From Oscillospiraceae bacterium (GTDB lineage: Bacteria > Bacillota > Clostridia > Oscillospirales > Acutalibacteraceae), in the NCBI GenBank assembly GCA_015066065.1, contig SVPB01000010.1, positions 1 through 39,967 of the forward strand: a stretch of DNA of 39,967 nt. Reading direction: 5' to 3'. Shown piece after piece: positions 1 to 7,818 of this stretch (position 1 is the first letter of the stretch; every line of letters starts with the position of its first letter). The translations under genes were made by a program, and so were the position numbers. Under the pieces are notes generated by a model that was given only the letters and a program-made list of their open reading frames with translations, did no database searches and was not told the DNA's origin.

Positions 1-312
1 GCCTTCACCGGCTTTTGCACTTCCATGCTATGGCCGGGAAACTTAGTAGTGGCCAGCAGTCGTTTCCCTGCCGGTGGGGTGTTCATCTACGCTATGATGG
101 CGGCAGGAGGGGACTTGGGCGCTTCGGTTGCGCCCCAGCTAATAGGGCTTATCACCGATGGTGTTATCGCCCATCCCGGTGCCACGCAGCTGGCACATAG
201 TCTGGCGCTGACCCCCGATCAGCTGGGAATGAAGCTGGGCATGCTGGTGGGTGCCCTCTTCCCTCTCGCCGGCATCTTCCTATACCGGCGGTTGTGGAAA
301 ACACAAAAATAA
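1..312 (+). CDS. MFS-type transporter, C-terminal end (5' truncated by window)
   Basis: The frame is open from base 1 to a TAA at 310-312, so the gene starts outside the window. The visible ~103 residues contain two hydrophobic stretches, a Gly/Ala-rich one (FIYAMMAAGGDLGASVAPQL) and a final one (LGMLVGALFPLAGIFLYRRL), followed by a short basic tail. This layout fits the last two helices of a 12-TM major facilitator superfamily permease, and the GGDLGASVAPQLIG stretch is typical of sugar or multidrug MFS members. The substrate cannot be read from this fragment. A strong hairpin directly follows the stop. An internal ATG at 25 exists but has no ribosome binding site, so it is not the true start. 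Confidence 0.7.
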   Translation, partial: AFTGFCTSMLWPGNLVVASSRFPAGGVFIYAMMAAGGDLGASVAPQLIGLITDGVIAHPGATQLAHSLALTPDQLGMKLGMLVGALFPLAGIFLYRRLWKTQK

Positions 313-315
313 TGT

Positions 316-350
316 CAAAGGGCACCATCGGTCGATGGTGCCCTTTGTTT
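316..350. terminator. Rho-independent terminator between convergent genes
   Basis: Perfect 13-15 bp inverted repeat (CAAAGGGCACCAT...ATGGTGCCCTTTG) followed by TTT on the plus strand and flanked by A residues on the other. It lies between the transporter stop (312) and the convergent SGNH hydrolase stop (350), so it probably serves both transcripts. Confidence 0.85.
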
Positions 351-910
351 TATAGATATTGTTTGATCATGCGCACCACTTCTGCGGCACAAGCGTCGAT
401 ACCGGCTTCGGTCAGATGCACCCGATCATCCTCCCGGATGTAGGTAGCCATGTGAGGTTTTACAAAAGCGTTGAGATCGTTGATGATGATCCCCATCTCC
501 CGCAAACGAGGTACCACCGCCGCATTGTAAGCATCAATGCGCTCGTTGGTATACGGAGGGGCAGCCTCTCCGGGGCAGGTGTAATAAGGGGTCGTAGTGG
601 CAAAAATAACCGTGTGAGCCTGCTTCTGCAGCAGCCGGGCAACACGCACCATGTTGTCCACGTATTCCTCCACGGTGGAGAAAGGGCCGTCGCCATAATC
701 CACCACATCCCATAGGCCGTTGTTCCAATGAATCACGTCGCTGCCCTTAATGCCCTCGCTCCACTCCTTATGAATACGACGCAGGGTGTACTTGACAAAC
801 ATACAGTTATCTGTGGGCTGGTACACGGTGTGTTCCTCCCCCAGCACATCGGGCACCTTGGTGCCATAGCCGATCCGGCGGATGGAATCACCCAGCAACG
901 TCACTTTCAT
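350..910 (-). CDS. SGNH/GDSL-family hydrolase
   Basis: A 186-residue protein with the signatures of SGNH-type esterases/lipases. The nucleophile block is at the very N-terminus (LLGDSIR, Ser9), an Asn-containing block follows (WNNGLWDV), and a C-terminal D-x-x-H block (DDRVHLTEAG) supplies the catalytic Asp/His. There is no signal peptide, so it is cytoplasmic. Substrate unknown; the family includes acyl-esterases and carbohydrate deacetylases. The start at 910 is fixed by a strong AAAGGAGG seven bases upstream; the open frame continues upstream but without translation signals. A promoter lies at 936-964 and the gene is divergent from the HAD phosphatase. Family call is solid, substrate is not. 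Confidence 0.85.
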   Translation of the reverse strand: MKVTLLGDSIRRIGYGTKVPDVLGEEHTVYQPTDNCMFVKYTLRRIHKEWSEGIKGSDVIHWNNGLWDVVDYGDGPFSTVEEYVDNMVRVARLLQKQAHTVIFATTTPYYTCPGEAAPPYTNERIDAYNAAVVPRLREMGIIINDLNAFVKPHMATYIREDDRVHLTEAGIDACAAEVVRMIKQYL

Positions 911-935
911 GGTTATCAACCTCCTTTTTTTCGTT

Positions 936-964
936 ACTATAACACGTCCCCAAAAAAAAGTCAA
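936..964 (-). promoter_or_regulatory. Sigma-A promoter of the SGNH hydrolase
   Basis: On the minus strand TTGACT (959-964), 17-base spacer, TATAGT (936-941). It sits about 25 bases upstream of the hydrolase start codon. Confidence 0.75.
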
Positions 965-972
965 CGAAATCC

Positions 973-1001
973 TTGCCAAAACCCGACAAGTGTGGTAAAA
1001 T
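973..1001 (+). promoter_or_regulatory. Sigma-A promoter of the HAD hydrolase
   Basis: TTGCCA (973-978), 17-base spacer, TAAAAT (996-1001), about 30 bases ahead of the ATG at 1034. It is back to back with the minus-strand promoter at 936-964. Confidence 0.65.
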
Positions 1002-1033
1002 CTAAAAAATGCACAGACAAGGAGTTGTGGAGC

Positions 1034-1807
1034 ATGGAGAATATACGAGATAAAGTAGGCTTTATCTGCGATATGGACGGTGTCATCTACCACGGGAACA
1101 AGGTGTTGGATGGCGTGCCGGAATTTATCAGTTGGATGCAGGAAAATGATAAGAAGTTCGTGTTCCTCACCAACAGTCCGGAGCGCACCCCCCACGAGCT
1201 GAGTATGAAGCTGGAGCGCATGGGACTTAACGTATCCGCTGACCACTTCTACACCAGCGCTATGGCCACAGCCGAGTTCCTGCACAGCCAGAAGCCGGGC
1301 AGTACCGCCTACGTGATCGGTGAGGCCGCATTGACGAAAGCACTGTATGACCATCGCATCTATATGAACGATGTCAACCCTGACTACGTGGTGGTAGGTG
1401 AAACACGCACCTACAGCTTTGAAAAGGTGGAAAAAGCCATCGAGCTGGTGCTCAAGGGCGCCAAGCTCATCGGTACCAATCCGGATATTACCGGTCCTAC
1501 CGAGCGAGGTATCATGCCGGCCACCGGCTCCCTCATTGCTCCCATCGAAATTGCCACCGGCAAGAAAGCCTATTTTGTGGGCAAGCCCAACCCCCTGATG
1601 CTGCGCCACGGCCTCAATAAGCTCAACTGCCACAGCCAGGATATTGCCTTCATCGGTGATCGCATGGATACCGATATTATTGCCGGCATTGAATCCAACA
1701 TCGACACGGTGTTGGTGCTGTCCGGCGTGACCTCCGTTGAAAACATCGACAACTTCCCCTACCGTCCCAAGTACGTGTTAAACGGCGTGGGCGATATCAT
1801 CCGATAA
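1034..1807 (+). CDS. HAD-superfamily subfamily IIA hydrolase (NagD-like phosphatase)
   Basis: A 257-residue cytoplasmic protein with HAD motifs in the order of the NagD/p-nitrophenylphosphatase group. Motif I is CDMDGVIYHG, with the nucleophilic Asp and the second Asp at +2. Motif II is FLTNSPERT, motif III Lys lies in the VGKPNPLM segment, and motif IV is GDRMDTDI. Members dephosphorylate small metabolites such as nucleoside monophosphates, phosphoglycolate or sugar phosphates; the C2 cap that sets specificity does not reveal the substrate by eye. The ATG at 1034 has AAGGAG upstream and is the first codon giving family-like length. The gene is monocistronic, with its own promoter (973-1001) and a terminator directly after it. 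Confidence 0.88.
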   Translation: MENIRDKVGFICDMDGVIYHGNKVLDGVPEFISWMQENDKKFVFLTNSPERTPHELSMKLERMGLNVSADHFYTSAMATAEFLHSQKPGSTAYVIGEAALTKALYDHRIYMNDVNPDYVVVGETRTYSFEKVEKAIELVLKGAKLIGTNPDITGPTERGIMPATGSLIAPIEIATGKKAYFVGKPNPLMLRHGLNKLNCHSQDIAFIGDRMDTDIIAGIESNIDTVLVLSGVTSVENIDNFPYRPKYVLNGVGDIIR

Positions 1808-1812
1808 CGAAG

Positions 1813-1842
1813 AAAGCCCCCTGCCGTTGGCAGGGGGCTTTT
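1813..1842. terminator. Bidirectional Rho-independent terminator
   Basis: AAAGCCCCCTGCC / GGCAGGGGGCTTTT hairpin with a 3-base loop, T-tract on the plus side and A-tract on the other. It lies between the convergent HAD hydrolase and C39 peptidase genes. Confidence 0.9.
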
Positions 1843-1851
1843 GTGTTGCCG

Positions 1852-2727
1852 TTATTGGATCACCAGAGATTGGTAACCTATCTTGGCATAGCGATCCTCC
1901 GCCAGCCAATGAGGGTATTTAACCAGTTTCCCCCGATAAGGGTCATTGAAATAATAATGCGTCTCGTCGTAGCCCACCAGCACCATGCAATGTTCGTTGC
2001 CCGGCCAGGTATACCGCGTACCGTCACTCAGATACCAGGAACCGGTGGGAACGATCTCCAGCATGCCGATGGTGACCCAAGTCAGCACCGGGGTGCCCTT
2101 GGCCACATACTCCCGACACAGCTCCTTCAGGGTGGTGCCGCCGGTATCCTTGACACGGCCGGGGGTGCCAAAATAAGCGGTCAGCGCTTTCTTGATGACC
2201 GAGGACATACAACCGTAGGCGTTGGTGCCACGAGGGTTGCCCACGAAGGTTTCGTAGGGAGAGGGGCCGCACCACTTGCCGTCCTTGGTGTAAAACTTGT
2301 CATCCATAGGCAAGTAATTGTCGATGAAGTTGGCTACCGAGGTGCTCTCACCAGCATACCGCAGCGCCATCACCGTGCTGACCGACTCGCACCCGGATGG
2401 ATATTCCGGGAACTGCGAAAGTATCGGTACATCCAGCACCTTCTTCGCCCCCAGCGGTGTCGCATCAGAGGTAGGCTTGACCGTGGTAGTCGTAGTCGGC
2501 TTGGCTGTGGTTGTGGTCGGCTTAGTCGTAGTGGTCGTGGTGGTCGCACGCTCTGCCGGGGTGGTCGAGGCCGGCTCGGCTGGTGCTGACGGGACATCCT
2601 CTGCCGTTGAGCTCTGCGTGCCGTCAGAAACAGGATGCCCCATCAGCTGCGGAACACCCAAGATAGCACCCCACGCAATGGCGCCGACCAGCAAAACGCA
2701 CAAAATGAAAAATACTATTTTGCGCAC
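1852..2727 (-). CDS. Membrane-anchored C39-like cysteine peptidase (YvpB-like)
   Basis: A 291-residue protein starting at a GTG (2725-2727) placed seven bases after GGAGG; no better ATG start exists. Residues 4-24 form an uncleaved signal anchor, and residues ~40-92 are a Thr/Pro-rich low-complexity linker typical of cell-wall-spanning surface proteins. The globular domain (~97-290) matches the peptidase C39-like fold: Cys113 in PSGCESVS, His246 in PGNEHCMVLVGYD, and Asp262 in YYFNDPYRG would form the triad. The domain is related to bacteriocin-leader peptidases, but standalone extracellular forms such as YvpB have unknown substrates. No bacteriocin or ABC exporter gene is adjacent, so a leader-processing role is not supported. 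Promoter at 2758-2786. Confidence 0.85.
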   Translation of the reverse strand: MRKIVFFILCVLLVGAIAWGAILGVPQLMGHPVSDGTQSSTAEDVPSAPAEPASTTPAERATTTTTTTKPTTTTAKPTTTTTVKPTSDATPLGAKKVLDVPILSQFPEYPSGCESVSTVMALRYAGESTSVANFIDNYLPMDDKFYTKDGKWCGPSPYETFVGNPRGTNAYGCMSSVIKKALTAYFGTPGRVKDTGGTTLKELCREYVAKGTPVLTWVTIGMLEIVPTGSWYLSDGTRYTWPGNEHCMVLVGYDETHYYFNDPYRGKLVKYPHWLAEDRYAKIGYQSLVIQ

Positions 2728-2757
2728 ACGCCCACCTCCATCCAAAGTCGCATGATT

Positions 2758-2786
2758 ATTGTAACACACTATAAGTATAGCGTCAA
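2758..2786 (-). promoter_or_regulatory. Sigma-A promoter of the C39-like peptidase
   Basis: Minus-strand TTGACG (2781-2786), 17-base spacer, TACAAT (2758-2763), some 30 bases upstream of the GTG start. Confidence 0.75.
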
Positions 2787-2850
2787 GGGTAGCGAGCAAA
2801 AGGAAGGTTACATTGAAAGGGTAACAACCAGACGGCGGCGGTCTCCAAAA

Positions 2851-2945
2851 CCGCGTGCCTCGGGTCTCACTTGGTTCTCCTGCCAAAGCAAAAGCCACGG
2901 CGCATGGCCGTGGCTTTTGCTTTGGCAGGGGCAGAAGGACTTGAA
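2851..2945. repeat. 95-bp direct repeat, copy 1
   Basis: Matches 3080-3174 at a constant offset of 229 bases with a single difference that I can see (G at 2864, C at 3093). It contains the 23-bp-stem hairpin and ends in a remnant of the tRNA-Trp acceptor/T-arm. It ends where the real tRNA sequence diverges. Confidence 0.85.
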
Positions 2946-3079
2946 GTTGCTTCGCAACCCCTCTTGCGGTGCCCGAAATTCCCTTCCCTCGCTATCGCTC
3001 GGCGAATTTCGACCGCGGCGCCAACCCCTTCTCGCTGTTTCCGCCCCCGGCGGCGCTCGAAGGCGTTGCCCGGCACGCT

Positions 3080-3174
3080 CCGCGTGCCTCGGCTCTCACT
3101 TGGTTCTCCTGCCAAAGCAAAAGCCACGGCGCATGGCCGTGGCTTTTGCTTTGGCAGGGGCAGAAGGACTTGAA
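3080..3174. repeat. 95-bp direct repeat, copy 2 (overlaps tRNA-Trp)
   Basis: Second copy of 2851-2945. Its right part is the genuine 3' end of tRNA-Trp, including the encoded CCA, so this is probably the ancestral copy. Confidence 0.85.
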
Positions 3175-3227
3175 CCCTCGGCACGCGGTTTTGGAGACCG
3201 CTGCTCTACCAACTGAGCTATACCCCT
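3152..3227 (-). tRNA. tRNA-Trp (CCA anticodon)
   Basis: Complete 76-base cloverleaf on the minus strand with an encoded 3' CCA. The acceptor stem is AGGGGTA/TGCCCCT, the D-arm is GCTC...GAGC, the anticodon stem is GCGGT/ACCGC around loop CTCCAAA giving anticodon CCA, and the T-loop is TTCAAGT. It is transcribed after the CAT tRNA at 3290-3366 from the promoter at 3397-3424. Its 3' end is part of the strong hairpin described for the neighbouring repeat, which is unusual. Confidence 0.95.
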
Positions 3228-3289
3228 GTATGGGCGCTGTCCGCCGAAGCGGACACGCTATGTAAACGGACAAAATGTCCGTGGTAAAC

Positions 3290-3366
3290 TGGTGGGCCTT
3301 CAGGGACTTGAACCCGGGACCGACCGGTTATGAGCCGGTTGCTCTAACCAACTGAGCTAAAGGCCC
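3290..3366 (-). tRNA. tRNA with CAT anticodon (elongator Met or Ile2)
   Basis: Complete 77-base cloverleaf on the minus strand with encoded CCA. Acceptor GGGCCTT/AAGGCCC, anticodon loop CTCATAA (anticodon CAT), T-arm GGGTTCAAGTCCC. The first acceptor pair is a normal G-C, so it is not initiator tRNA. Elongator Met and lysidine-modified Ile2 share this anticodon and I cannot separate them by eye. It is first in a two-tRNA transcript with tRNA-Trp. Confidence 0.93.
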
Positions 3367-3396
3367 ATGCCTGTCGCATTACGTGCAACAACAGTT

Positions 3397-3424
3397 ATTT
3401 TACCACAAAACCACACAATGTCAA
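3397..3424 (-). promoter_or_regulatory. Promoter of the tRNA pair
   Basis: Minus-strand TTGACA (3419-3424), 16-base spacer, TAAAAT (3397-3402), located about 30 bases upstream of the CAT tRNA. Confidence 0.7.
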
Positions 3425-3467
3425 GGGGTTTTTTCGCTTTTAGCTTAATTTTGATCTCCCGTTTCTT

Positions 3468-4313
3468 TCACAGATCAAGTCCCTCTCTCAAAAAAGGTTC
3501 AAACACCACACCGTCCTGCTCCGGAAGGTCCAGCGACGCGGTATAAGCGGTGACCTTATGAACGAAAGCGGCCGTACGGGCAACCGACTCCGTCAAAGGG
3601 GTGCCGCGCATCAAATGGCCGCACAACACCGAGGAAAACACATCACCGGTGCCGGCATAGGTGCGCATCACTGCCGGAGAAGCGATCTGCTCACATCCGG
3701 TGCCGTCCAGCACGAAATTAACAATGGTATCCCCCTCCCCGGGCACACCGGTAATAACGGCACTTTGGCATCCAAAGGAAAGCAATGTCTCTCCTACCGT
3801 TTTGACGGCTCCGGATAATGCGATCCCTTTTAAGCCAGCAATGCGGTCATAATCCTCCCCAGCCAACAAGCACGCTTCGGTAAGATTGGGGGTAGTAACC
3901 GTGGCCAGAGACACCAACTGGCGCATAGCATCGATCAAAGCAGGCGTGCAGGTAGCATACAGCTGGCCGTGATCGGCCATAGCCGGGTCGACGACACGGA
4001 GAACGCCTGTCTCCTTAGCCCGTGCCAACAATGGCTGTAAGAGCTGTTCCTGCTGCTCGTTACCCAGAAACCCGGTATACACCGCCTCAAAGTCCAGCGA
4101 AAGAGCGTTCCAGTGGGACAGGTACGCCGGCATATCCTCGGTAAAATCTCTTATGTGAGGATCAGGATAGCCGGTGTGTGCTGACAACAGCACCGTTGGC
4201 AACGGACACACCTGGAACCCCATAGCGGAAAGAATGGGCATGGCAACGGACAGCGAACAGCGGCCAAAGCCGGACAGGTCGTTCACAGCAGCCACACGCG
4301 GTATCCTGTTCAT
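3468..4313 (-). CDS. Pyridoxamine/pyridoxal kinase family protein (PdxK/PdxY-like)
   Basis: A 281-residue ribokinase-superfamily protein. Matches to the pyridoxal-kinase branch include VNDLSGFGRCSLSVAMP near the N-terminus, an HTGYP segment after ~45 residues, VVDPAMADHGQLY, TPNLTEA, and the anion-hole/catalytic GTGD in YAGTGDVFSS. It would phosphorylate B6 vitamers to make or salvage PLP, using ATP, in the cytoplasm. The ATG at 4313 is preferred because GGGAGGGG lies just upstream; an ATG eight codons earlier overlaps that site. It follows plsY by 24 bases on the same strand and is probably the last gene of that operon. Hydroxymethylpyrimidine kinases are related, so the vitamer assignment is inferred. 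Confidence 0.87.
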   Translation of the reverse strand: MNRIPRVAAVNDLSGFGRCSLSVAMPILSAMGFQVCPLPTVLLSAHTGYPDPHIRDFTEDMPAYLSHWNALSLDFEAVYTGFLGNEQQEQLLQPLLARAKETGVLRVVDPAMADHGQLYATCTPALIDAMRQLVSLATVTTPNLTEACLLAGEDYDRIAGLKGIALSGAVKTVGETLLSFGCQSAVITGVPGEGDTIVNFVLDGTGCEQIASPAVMRTYAGTGDVFSSVLCGHLMRGTPLTESVARTAAFVHKVTAYTASLDLPEQDGVVFEPFLREGLDL

Positions 4314-4337
4314 TGTCACCCCTCCCTTCCGATTCAA

Positions 4338-5051
4338 TCATTTTGTCTCCCTATCCTCACCGATACGGCGCTCCGTCCCCTCGGAAATACGGCGAATGTT
4401 GGCGCCGTGTTTCCAGATAACCACCGCCGCAATAATGGCAGACAGAACCGTGCAGAACACAGCCGCATCGGTGGACATCTCGTCCACCCAGCCGCGAAAC
4501 ACCAAGGTCAGCACCGGCACGTAGGTAGCAGCTACCACCGAGCCGAGGGATACCATCCGGCTGATAGCTACCGTCACCAGAAACAGGCCCAGCGCCATCA
4601 CCGCCACCCGCCAATCCAGCACGATCATGGTGCCGAGGGTAGCCATGACCCCCTTACCTCCCTTGAAGCCGTAAAACACCGGATACATGTGCCCCAGAAT
4701 ACAGAACAGCCAAGAGAAGTAACCGCCGATGAGCCACGCGGCGTTAGGCGCAAAGGTGCGCAGCTCTGCCGGCACGGACCCGGAAAGATTAAGGTTGGTG
4801 AGCAGCCAGGCTCCAATAAGCACCGCCGCAACACCCTTGCCCAGATCGCCCAGGGTGGTCAGGATCGCCGGCAGCACGCCCTGTGAGCGCAGTACGTTGG
4901 TAGCGCCGGCATTGCCACTGCCATAAGTACGAATATCCTTATGAGAAAACAAACGGGTTATGATAATGGCCCAGTTAATACTGCCCAGCAGATAGGCGAT
5001 GACCGCTGACAGTAACAAAGCCAACCAACTATTGGATAAAAAGGACAGCAT
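4338..5051 (-). CDS. plsY: Glycerol-3-phosphate acyltransferase PlsY
   Basis: A 237-residue integral membrane protein with five or more hydrophobic helices. It carries the three cytoplasmic motifs of the PlsY family: GSGNAGATNVLR (~43-54), GDLGKG (~68-73) and GFKGGKGVMAT in the central part. It transfers acyl from acyl-phosphate to glycerol-3-phosphate, giving lysophosphatidic acid, the first step of phospholipid synthesis. It is somewhat longer than the usual ~200 residues because of an extended loop after the second motif and a charged C-terminal tail. It lies 27 bases downstream of der, a widespread arrangement in Firmicutes. The start is supported by GGGAGG nine bases upstream. Confidence 0.96.
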   Translation of the reverse strand: MLSFLSNSWLALLLSAVIAYLLGSINWAIIITRLFSHKDIRTYGSGNAGATNVLRSQGVLPAILTTLGDLGKGVAAVLIGAWLLTNLNLSGSVPAELRTFAPNAAWLIGGYFSWLFCILGHMYPVFYGFKGGKGVMATLGTMIVLDWRVAVMALGLFLVTVAISRMVSLGSVVAATYVPVLTLVFRGWVDEMSTDAAVFCTVLSAIIAAVVIWKHGANIRRISEGTERRIGEDRETK

Positions 5052-5078
5052 CTCTATTCCTCCCTATTGATCCGAACC

Positions 5079-6410
5079 TCAATCGCCGGATCGGTCGCTT
5101 TTTTCACGAATAATAAAACGGATAGGCGTTCCTTCCAGCCCAAAGGTCTCTCGCAGCTGATTCTCCAGATAGCGCTGATAGGAAAAATGGAACAGATCCG
5201 CACGATTGACAAAGAAAACAAAGGTGGGCGGATTGGTGGACACCTGGGTCATGTAATAAATGCGCAGGCGCCGCCCCTTATCCGTGGGAGGCTGTACACG
5301 GGCGGTAGCCTGTGCCAGCACATCATTGAGCATCCCGGTACGAATACGCATGGAGTTCTGCTCGCTGACAAACTTGATCAGCTCAAACAGACGATCCACC
5401 CGTTGCCCCGTCTTGGCAGACAGAAAAATGAACGGTGCATACGGCATAAAGGAAAAATCATTCATGAGCTTCTTGCGCATAGCGTCCATGGTGAAACCGT
5501 CTTTTTCTACGGCATCCCACTTGTTGACAGCGATGATGCAGGCCTTGCCGTTCTCGTGGGCTATGCCGGCCACCTTACTATCTTGCTCGGTAAAGCCCTC
5601 TACCCCATCGATCATAATAACGCATACGTCGGCCCGTTCTACGGCCATGCGCGCACGCAGGACGCTGTACTTTTCCACCGCATCGTCCACCCGGCTTTTG
5701 CGACGCAGACCGGCGGTGTCAATAAACACGAAATCGCCCAGCTCGTGGTGTACCCGGGTATCAATGGCGTCCCGGGTGGTGCCTGCCACCGAGGATACGA
5801 TGCTGCGTTCCTCTCCGGCTATACAGTTGATGAGGGAGGATTTGCCGGCGTTGGGGCGGCCGATGACCGCCACCTTAATGACGTCCTCCTGCTGTGCCTC
5901 CTCATCCGTATCCGGAAGATGCTCAAACACCGCATCCAGCAGATCACCGGTACCCATACCGTGTACCGACGATACGGCGATGGGGTCACCCAAGCCCAGA
6001 TTGTAAAACTCGTAGAACTCCGCCGGAGGTTCACCGGGGGTGTCGCTTTTGTTGACACACAGCACCACCGGCTTGCCGGAGCGCTGCAGCATAGAGGCCA
6101 CGCTATGGTCATTGGCCGTGACCCCGGCACGGATATCCGTCACCAATACGATCACGTCCGCTTGATCGATAGCCAACTGTGCCTGATGGCGCATCTGTGC
6201 CAGAATCACATCATCGGACTTCGGCTCGATGCCGCCCGTGTCCACCAGCATAAAGGTCCGACCACGCCACTCGCAATCCGCAAAAATGCGATCACGGGTC
6301 ACACCCGGCGTATCCTCTACAATGGACAAGCGCTGACCGATAAGCTTATTAAACAAGGTCGATTTTCCCACGTTGGGACGGCCAACCACGGCCACAATGG
6401 GCTTCGCCAT
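5079..6410 (-). CDS. der: Ribosome-biogenesis GTPase Der (EngA)
   Basis: 443 residues with two tandem GTPase domains and a C-terminal KH-like domain, the diagnostic layout of Der. The first domain has P-loop GRPNVGKST (10-18), DTGG and NKSD (120-123). The second has GRPNAGKSS (184-192), DTAG and NKWD (296-299). The KH-like domain covers ~355-443. Der acts in 50S subunit assembly and is normally essential. The start at 6410 (MAKPIVAVVG) is set by AAAGGAGG seven bases upstream; the frame extends further upstream into the DUF512 gene end but is not used. It lies 13 bases after the DUF512 stop, consistent with co-transcription. Confidence 0.98.
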   Translation of the reverse strand: MAKPIVAVVGRPNVGKSTLFNKLIGQRLSIVEDTPGVTRDRIFADCEWRGRTFMLVDTGGIEPKSDDVILAQMRHQAQLAIDQADVIVLVTDIRAGVTANDHSVASMLQRSGKPVVLCVNKSDTPGEPPAEFYEFYNLGLGDPIAVSSVHGMGTGDLLDAVFEHLPDTDEEAQQEDVIKVAVIGRPNAGKSSLINCIAGEERSIVSSVAGTTRDAIDTRVHHELGDFVFIDTAGLRRKSRVDDAVEKYSVLRARMAVERADVCVIMIDGVEGFTEQDSKVAGIAHENGKACIIAVNKWDAVEKDGFTMDAMRKKLMNDFSFMPYAPFIFLSAKTGQRVDRLFELIKFVSEQNSMRIRTGMLNDVLAQATARVQPPTDKGRRLRIYYMTQVSTNPPTFVFFVNRADLFHFSYQRYLENQLRETFGLEGTPIRFIIREKSDRSGD

Positions 6411-6423
6411 AGCAAAACCTCCT

Positions 6424-7719
6424 TTACATAAATGCTTCCAGTAGTGCGGCGCCGTCAGTCTCCGGCACCAGACACACCTTAGTGTGTAAAGCTTCCTCAA
6501 CCTGCGAGGGGGTCACATCGTCCAAAAACCGATCCTGCTCCTGCCGCAGCATATTCTCCGGCAACAACAAGGTGTCCATGGCAATCCCTTCACATTGCTT
6601 GATAAGATCCCCTCCGGTAACAAGGCCGGAGACGGTGATCAGCTCACCAAAAAAGTCGTTGCGAACAGCCACCACCTGCACCTGCAGATACGGCCACCGG
6701 GCTTTCGCCTTTTCCACAAGCTCCTGCAGGAAGGGGGCGGCGGCCACCCCGGTAGCGATCACAAAGCGGTCATGGCGGGGGGCACGTGTCTCCTGCTCCA
6801 GCGCTTCCACAAACTGCTCACGCAGCAAAGCTGTCATGCCCACACCGTTTTCCAGCTGAGCGTATTCCTCATAATAATCACCGTCGGGCACAGGAAGCCC
6901 GGCCCGGATATACCACTCGTCGGAGGGGTAAAACACCCGACTGCCGGTAGATGCCAGCATGGCATCCCCCGCCGTTTCCAGCTGGTGAATAACCTGTCGG
7001 CATTCCTCCGGGGTAAAGGGGCGTAAGGGGAGCAAGCCTTCCCGGTGGCGAGTCAGCCCCACCGGCACAGCAGCCACACTGCGTACCGCCGGGCCCAGAG
7101 CCGCCAAATCGCGCAGGGTGCGATCCAGCTCTTCCCCATCGTTGTAGCCCGGCACCAACACCAGCTGGCATTGCACCGTCAACCCGGCCTGCACAAACCG
7201 ATGAAGGGTCTGCAGGCAGTCACCGGCAAAGCGGTTGTTCATCATCCGGCATCGCAGGTCAGGATTGGTCGTATGCACCGAGATGTTGATGGGACTGATG
7301 TGCATGGCAATGATCCGGTCAATTTCGTGCTCGGTAAGGTTGGTCAAGGTGATATAATTGCCAAAAAGGAAGCTCAGACGGCTGTCATCATCCTTAAAGT
7401 ACAAGCTCTCCCGCATACCGGAGGGTAACTGGTCAATAAAGCAGAAGATGCACTTGTTACGGCAGGAGCGTTGTTCATCCATCAGGTAGGTATCAAACTC
7501 CAGACCGATCTCCTGATACTCCTCCTTGCGCAGGCGCACGGTACGGCTACGGCCATCGGAAACCACCGTCAGCTTGAGCCGGGTATCCGGAATATAGAAG
7601 CGGTAATCCAGCACATCCTCTATGGGATGGCCGTTGATGGCTACCAGCGTATCACCGGCACGCAGACGCGCCTTTGCCGCTGGGCTGCCCGGTATCACCG
7701 AGGCAATCTGCACCGACAC
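6424..7719 (-). CDS. DUF512 family PDZ/radical SAM protein
   Basis: 431 residues, GTG start at 7717-7719 with AGGAGG seven bases upstream. Residues 1-~62 form a PDZ-like domain (IPGSPAAKARLRAGDTLVAINGHPI). The cluster-binding motif C86xxxC90xxC93 (CRNKCIFCF) begins a radical SAM-like barrel, and the C-terminal third is the DUF512 domain. The family is conserved in Clostridia and cyanobacteria, usually upstream of der, and its reaction is unknown; a link to ribosome or membrane biogenesis is inferred only from that synteny. It is followed by der after 13 bases. A 99-base gap separates it from rpmF upstream, with no clear terminator, so read-through from the 8546 promoter is plausible. Confidence 0.93.
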   Translation of the reverse strand: MSVQIASVIPGSPAAKARLRAGDTLVAINGHPIEDVLDYRFYIPDTRLKLTVVSDGRSRTVRLRKEEYQEIGLEFDTYLMDEQRSCRNKCIFCFIDQLPSGMRESLYFKDDDSRLSFLFGNYITLTNLTEHEIDRIIAMHISPINISVHTTNPDLRCRMMNNRFAGDCLQTLHRFVQAGLTVQCQLVLVPGYNDGEELDRTLRDLAALGPAVRSVAAVPVGLTRHREGLLPLRPFTPEECRQVIHQLETAGDAMLASTGSRVFYPSDEWYIRAGLPVPDGDYYEEYAQLENGVGMTALLREQFVEALEQETRAPRHDRFVIATGVAAAPFLQELVEKAKARWPYLQVQVVAVRNDFFGELITVSGLVTGGDLIKQCEGIAMDTLLLPENMLRQEQDRFLDDVTPSQVEEALHTKVCLVPETDGAALLEAFM

Positions 7720-7818
7720 ACGGCCCCCTCCTTCCTCAAAGATCCATACAAAGAAAAATAGAGAAGGATCGCTCCTCCTCTACTTTCACCTCTCGCTAAG
7801 CGGTTGGGCGATCGATAA

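Larger units (their letters stand above)
2838..3201. repeat. Long imperfect inverted repeat derived from the tRNA-Trp 3' half
   Basis: The 22 bases covering the anticodon arm of tRNA-Trp (minus strand, 3180-3201) recur exactly and inverted on the plus strand at 2838-2859. Moving inward, both arms continue through a degenerate T-arm-like stretch into a perfect 23-bp stem with a 5-base GCATG loop (3108-3158, repeated at 2879-2929). The last seven bases of the tRNA (CCTGCCA) form part of that stem. Bases 2946-3079 between the copies are G+C-rich and contain a small palindrome (GAAATTC...GAATTTC). No protein-coding gene is supported here. Confidence 0.75.

Noticed and set aside
350-1633. Upstream extension of the SGNH hydrolase frame across the HAD gene
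   Set aside because: The part beyond 910 is antisense to the HAD hydrolase and has no domain match. The AAAGGAGG at the 910 start and the divergent promoters settle the start.
1852-2727. Bacteriocin-processing ABC transporter peptidase
   Set aside because: Only the C39-like domain with an N-terminal anchor and Thr/Pro linker is present; there is no transporter domain and no double-Gly peptide gene next to it.
2635-3273. Several open frames through the tRNA-Trp repeat region
   Set aside because: They translate the tRNA gene and palindromic repeats, giving near-identical repeated peptides without ribosome binding sites.
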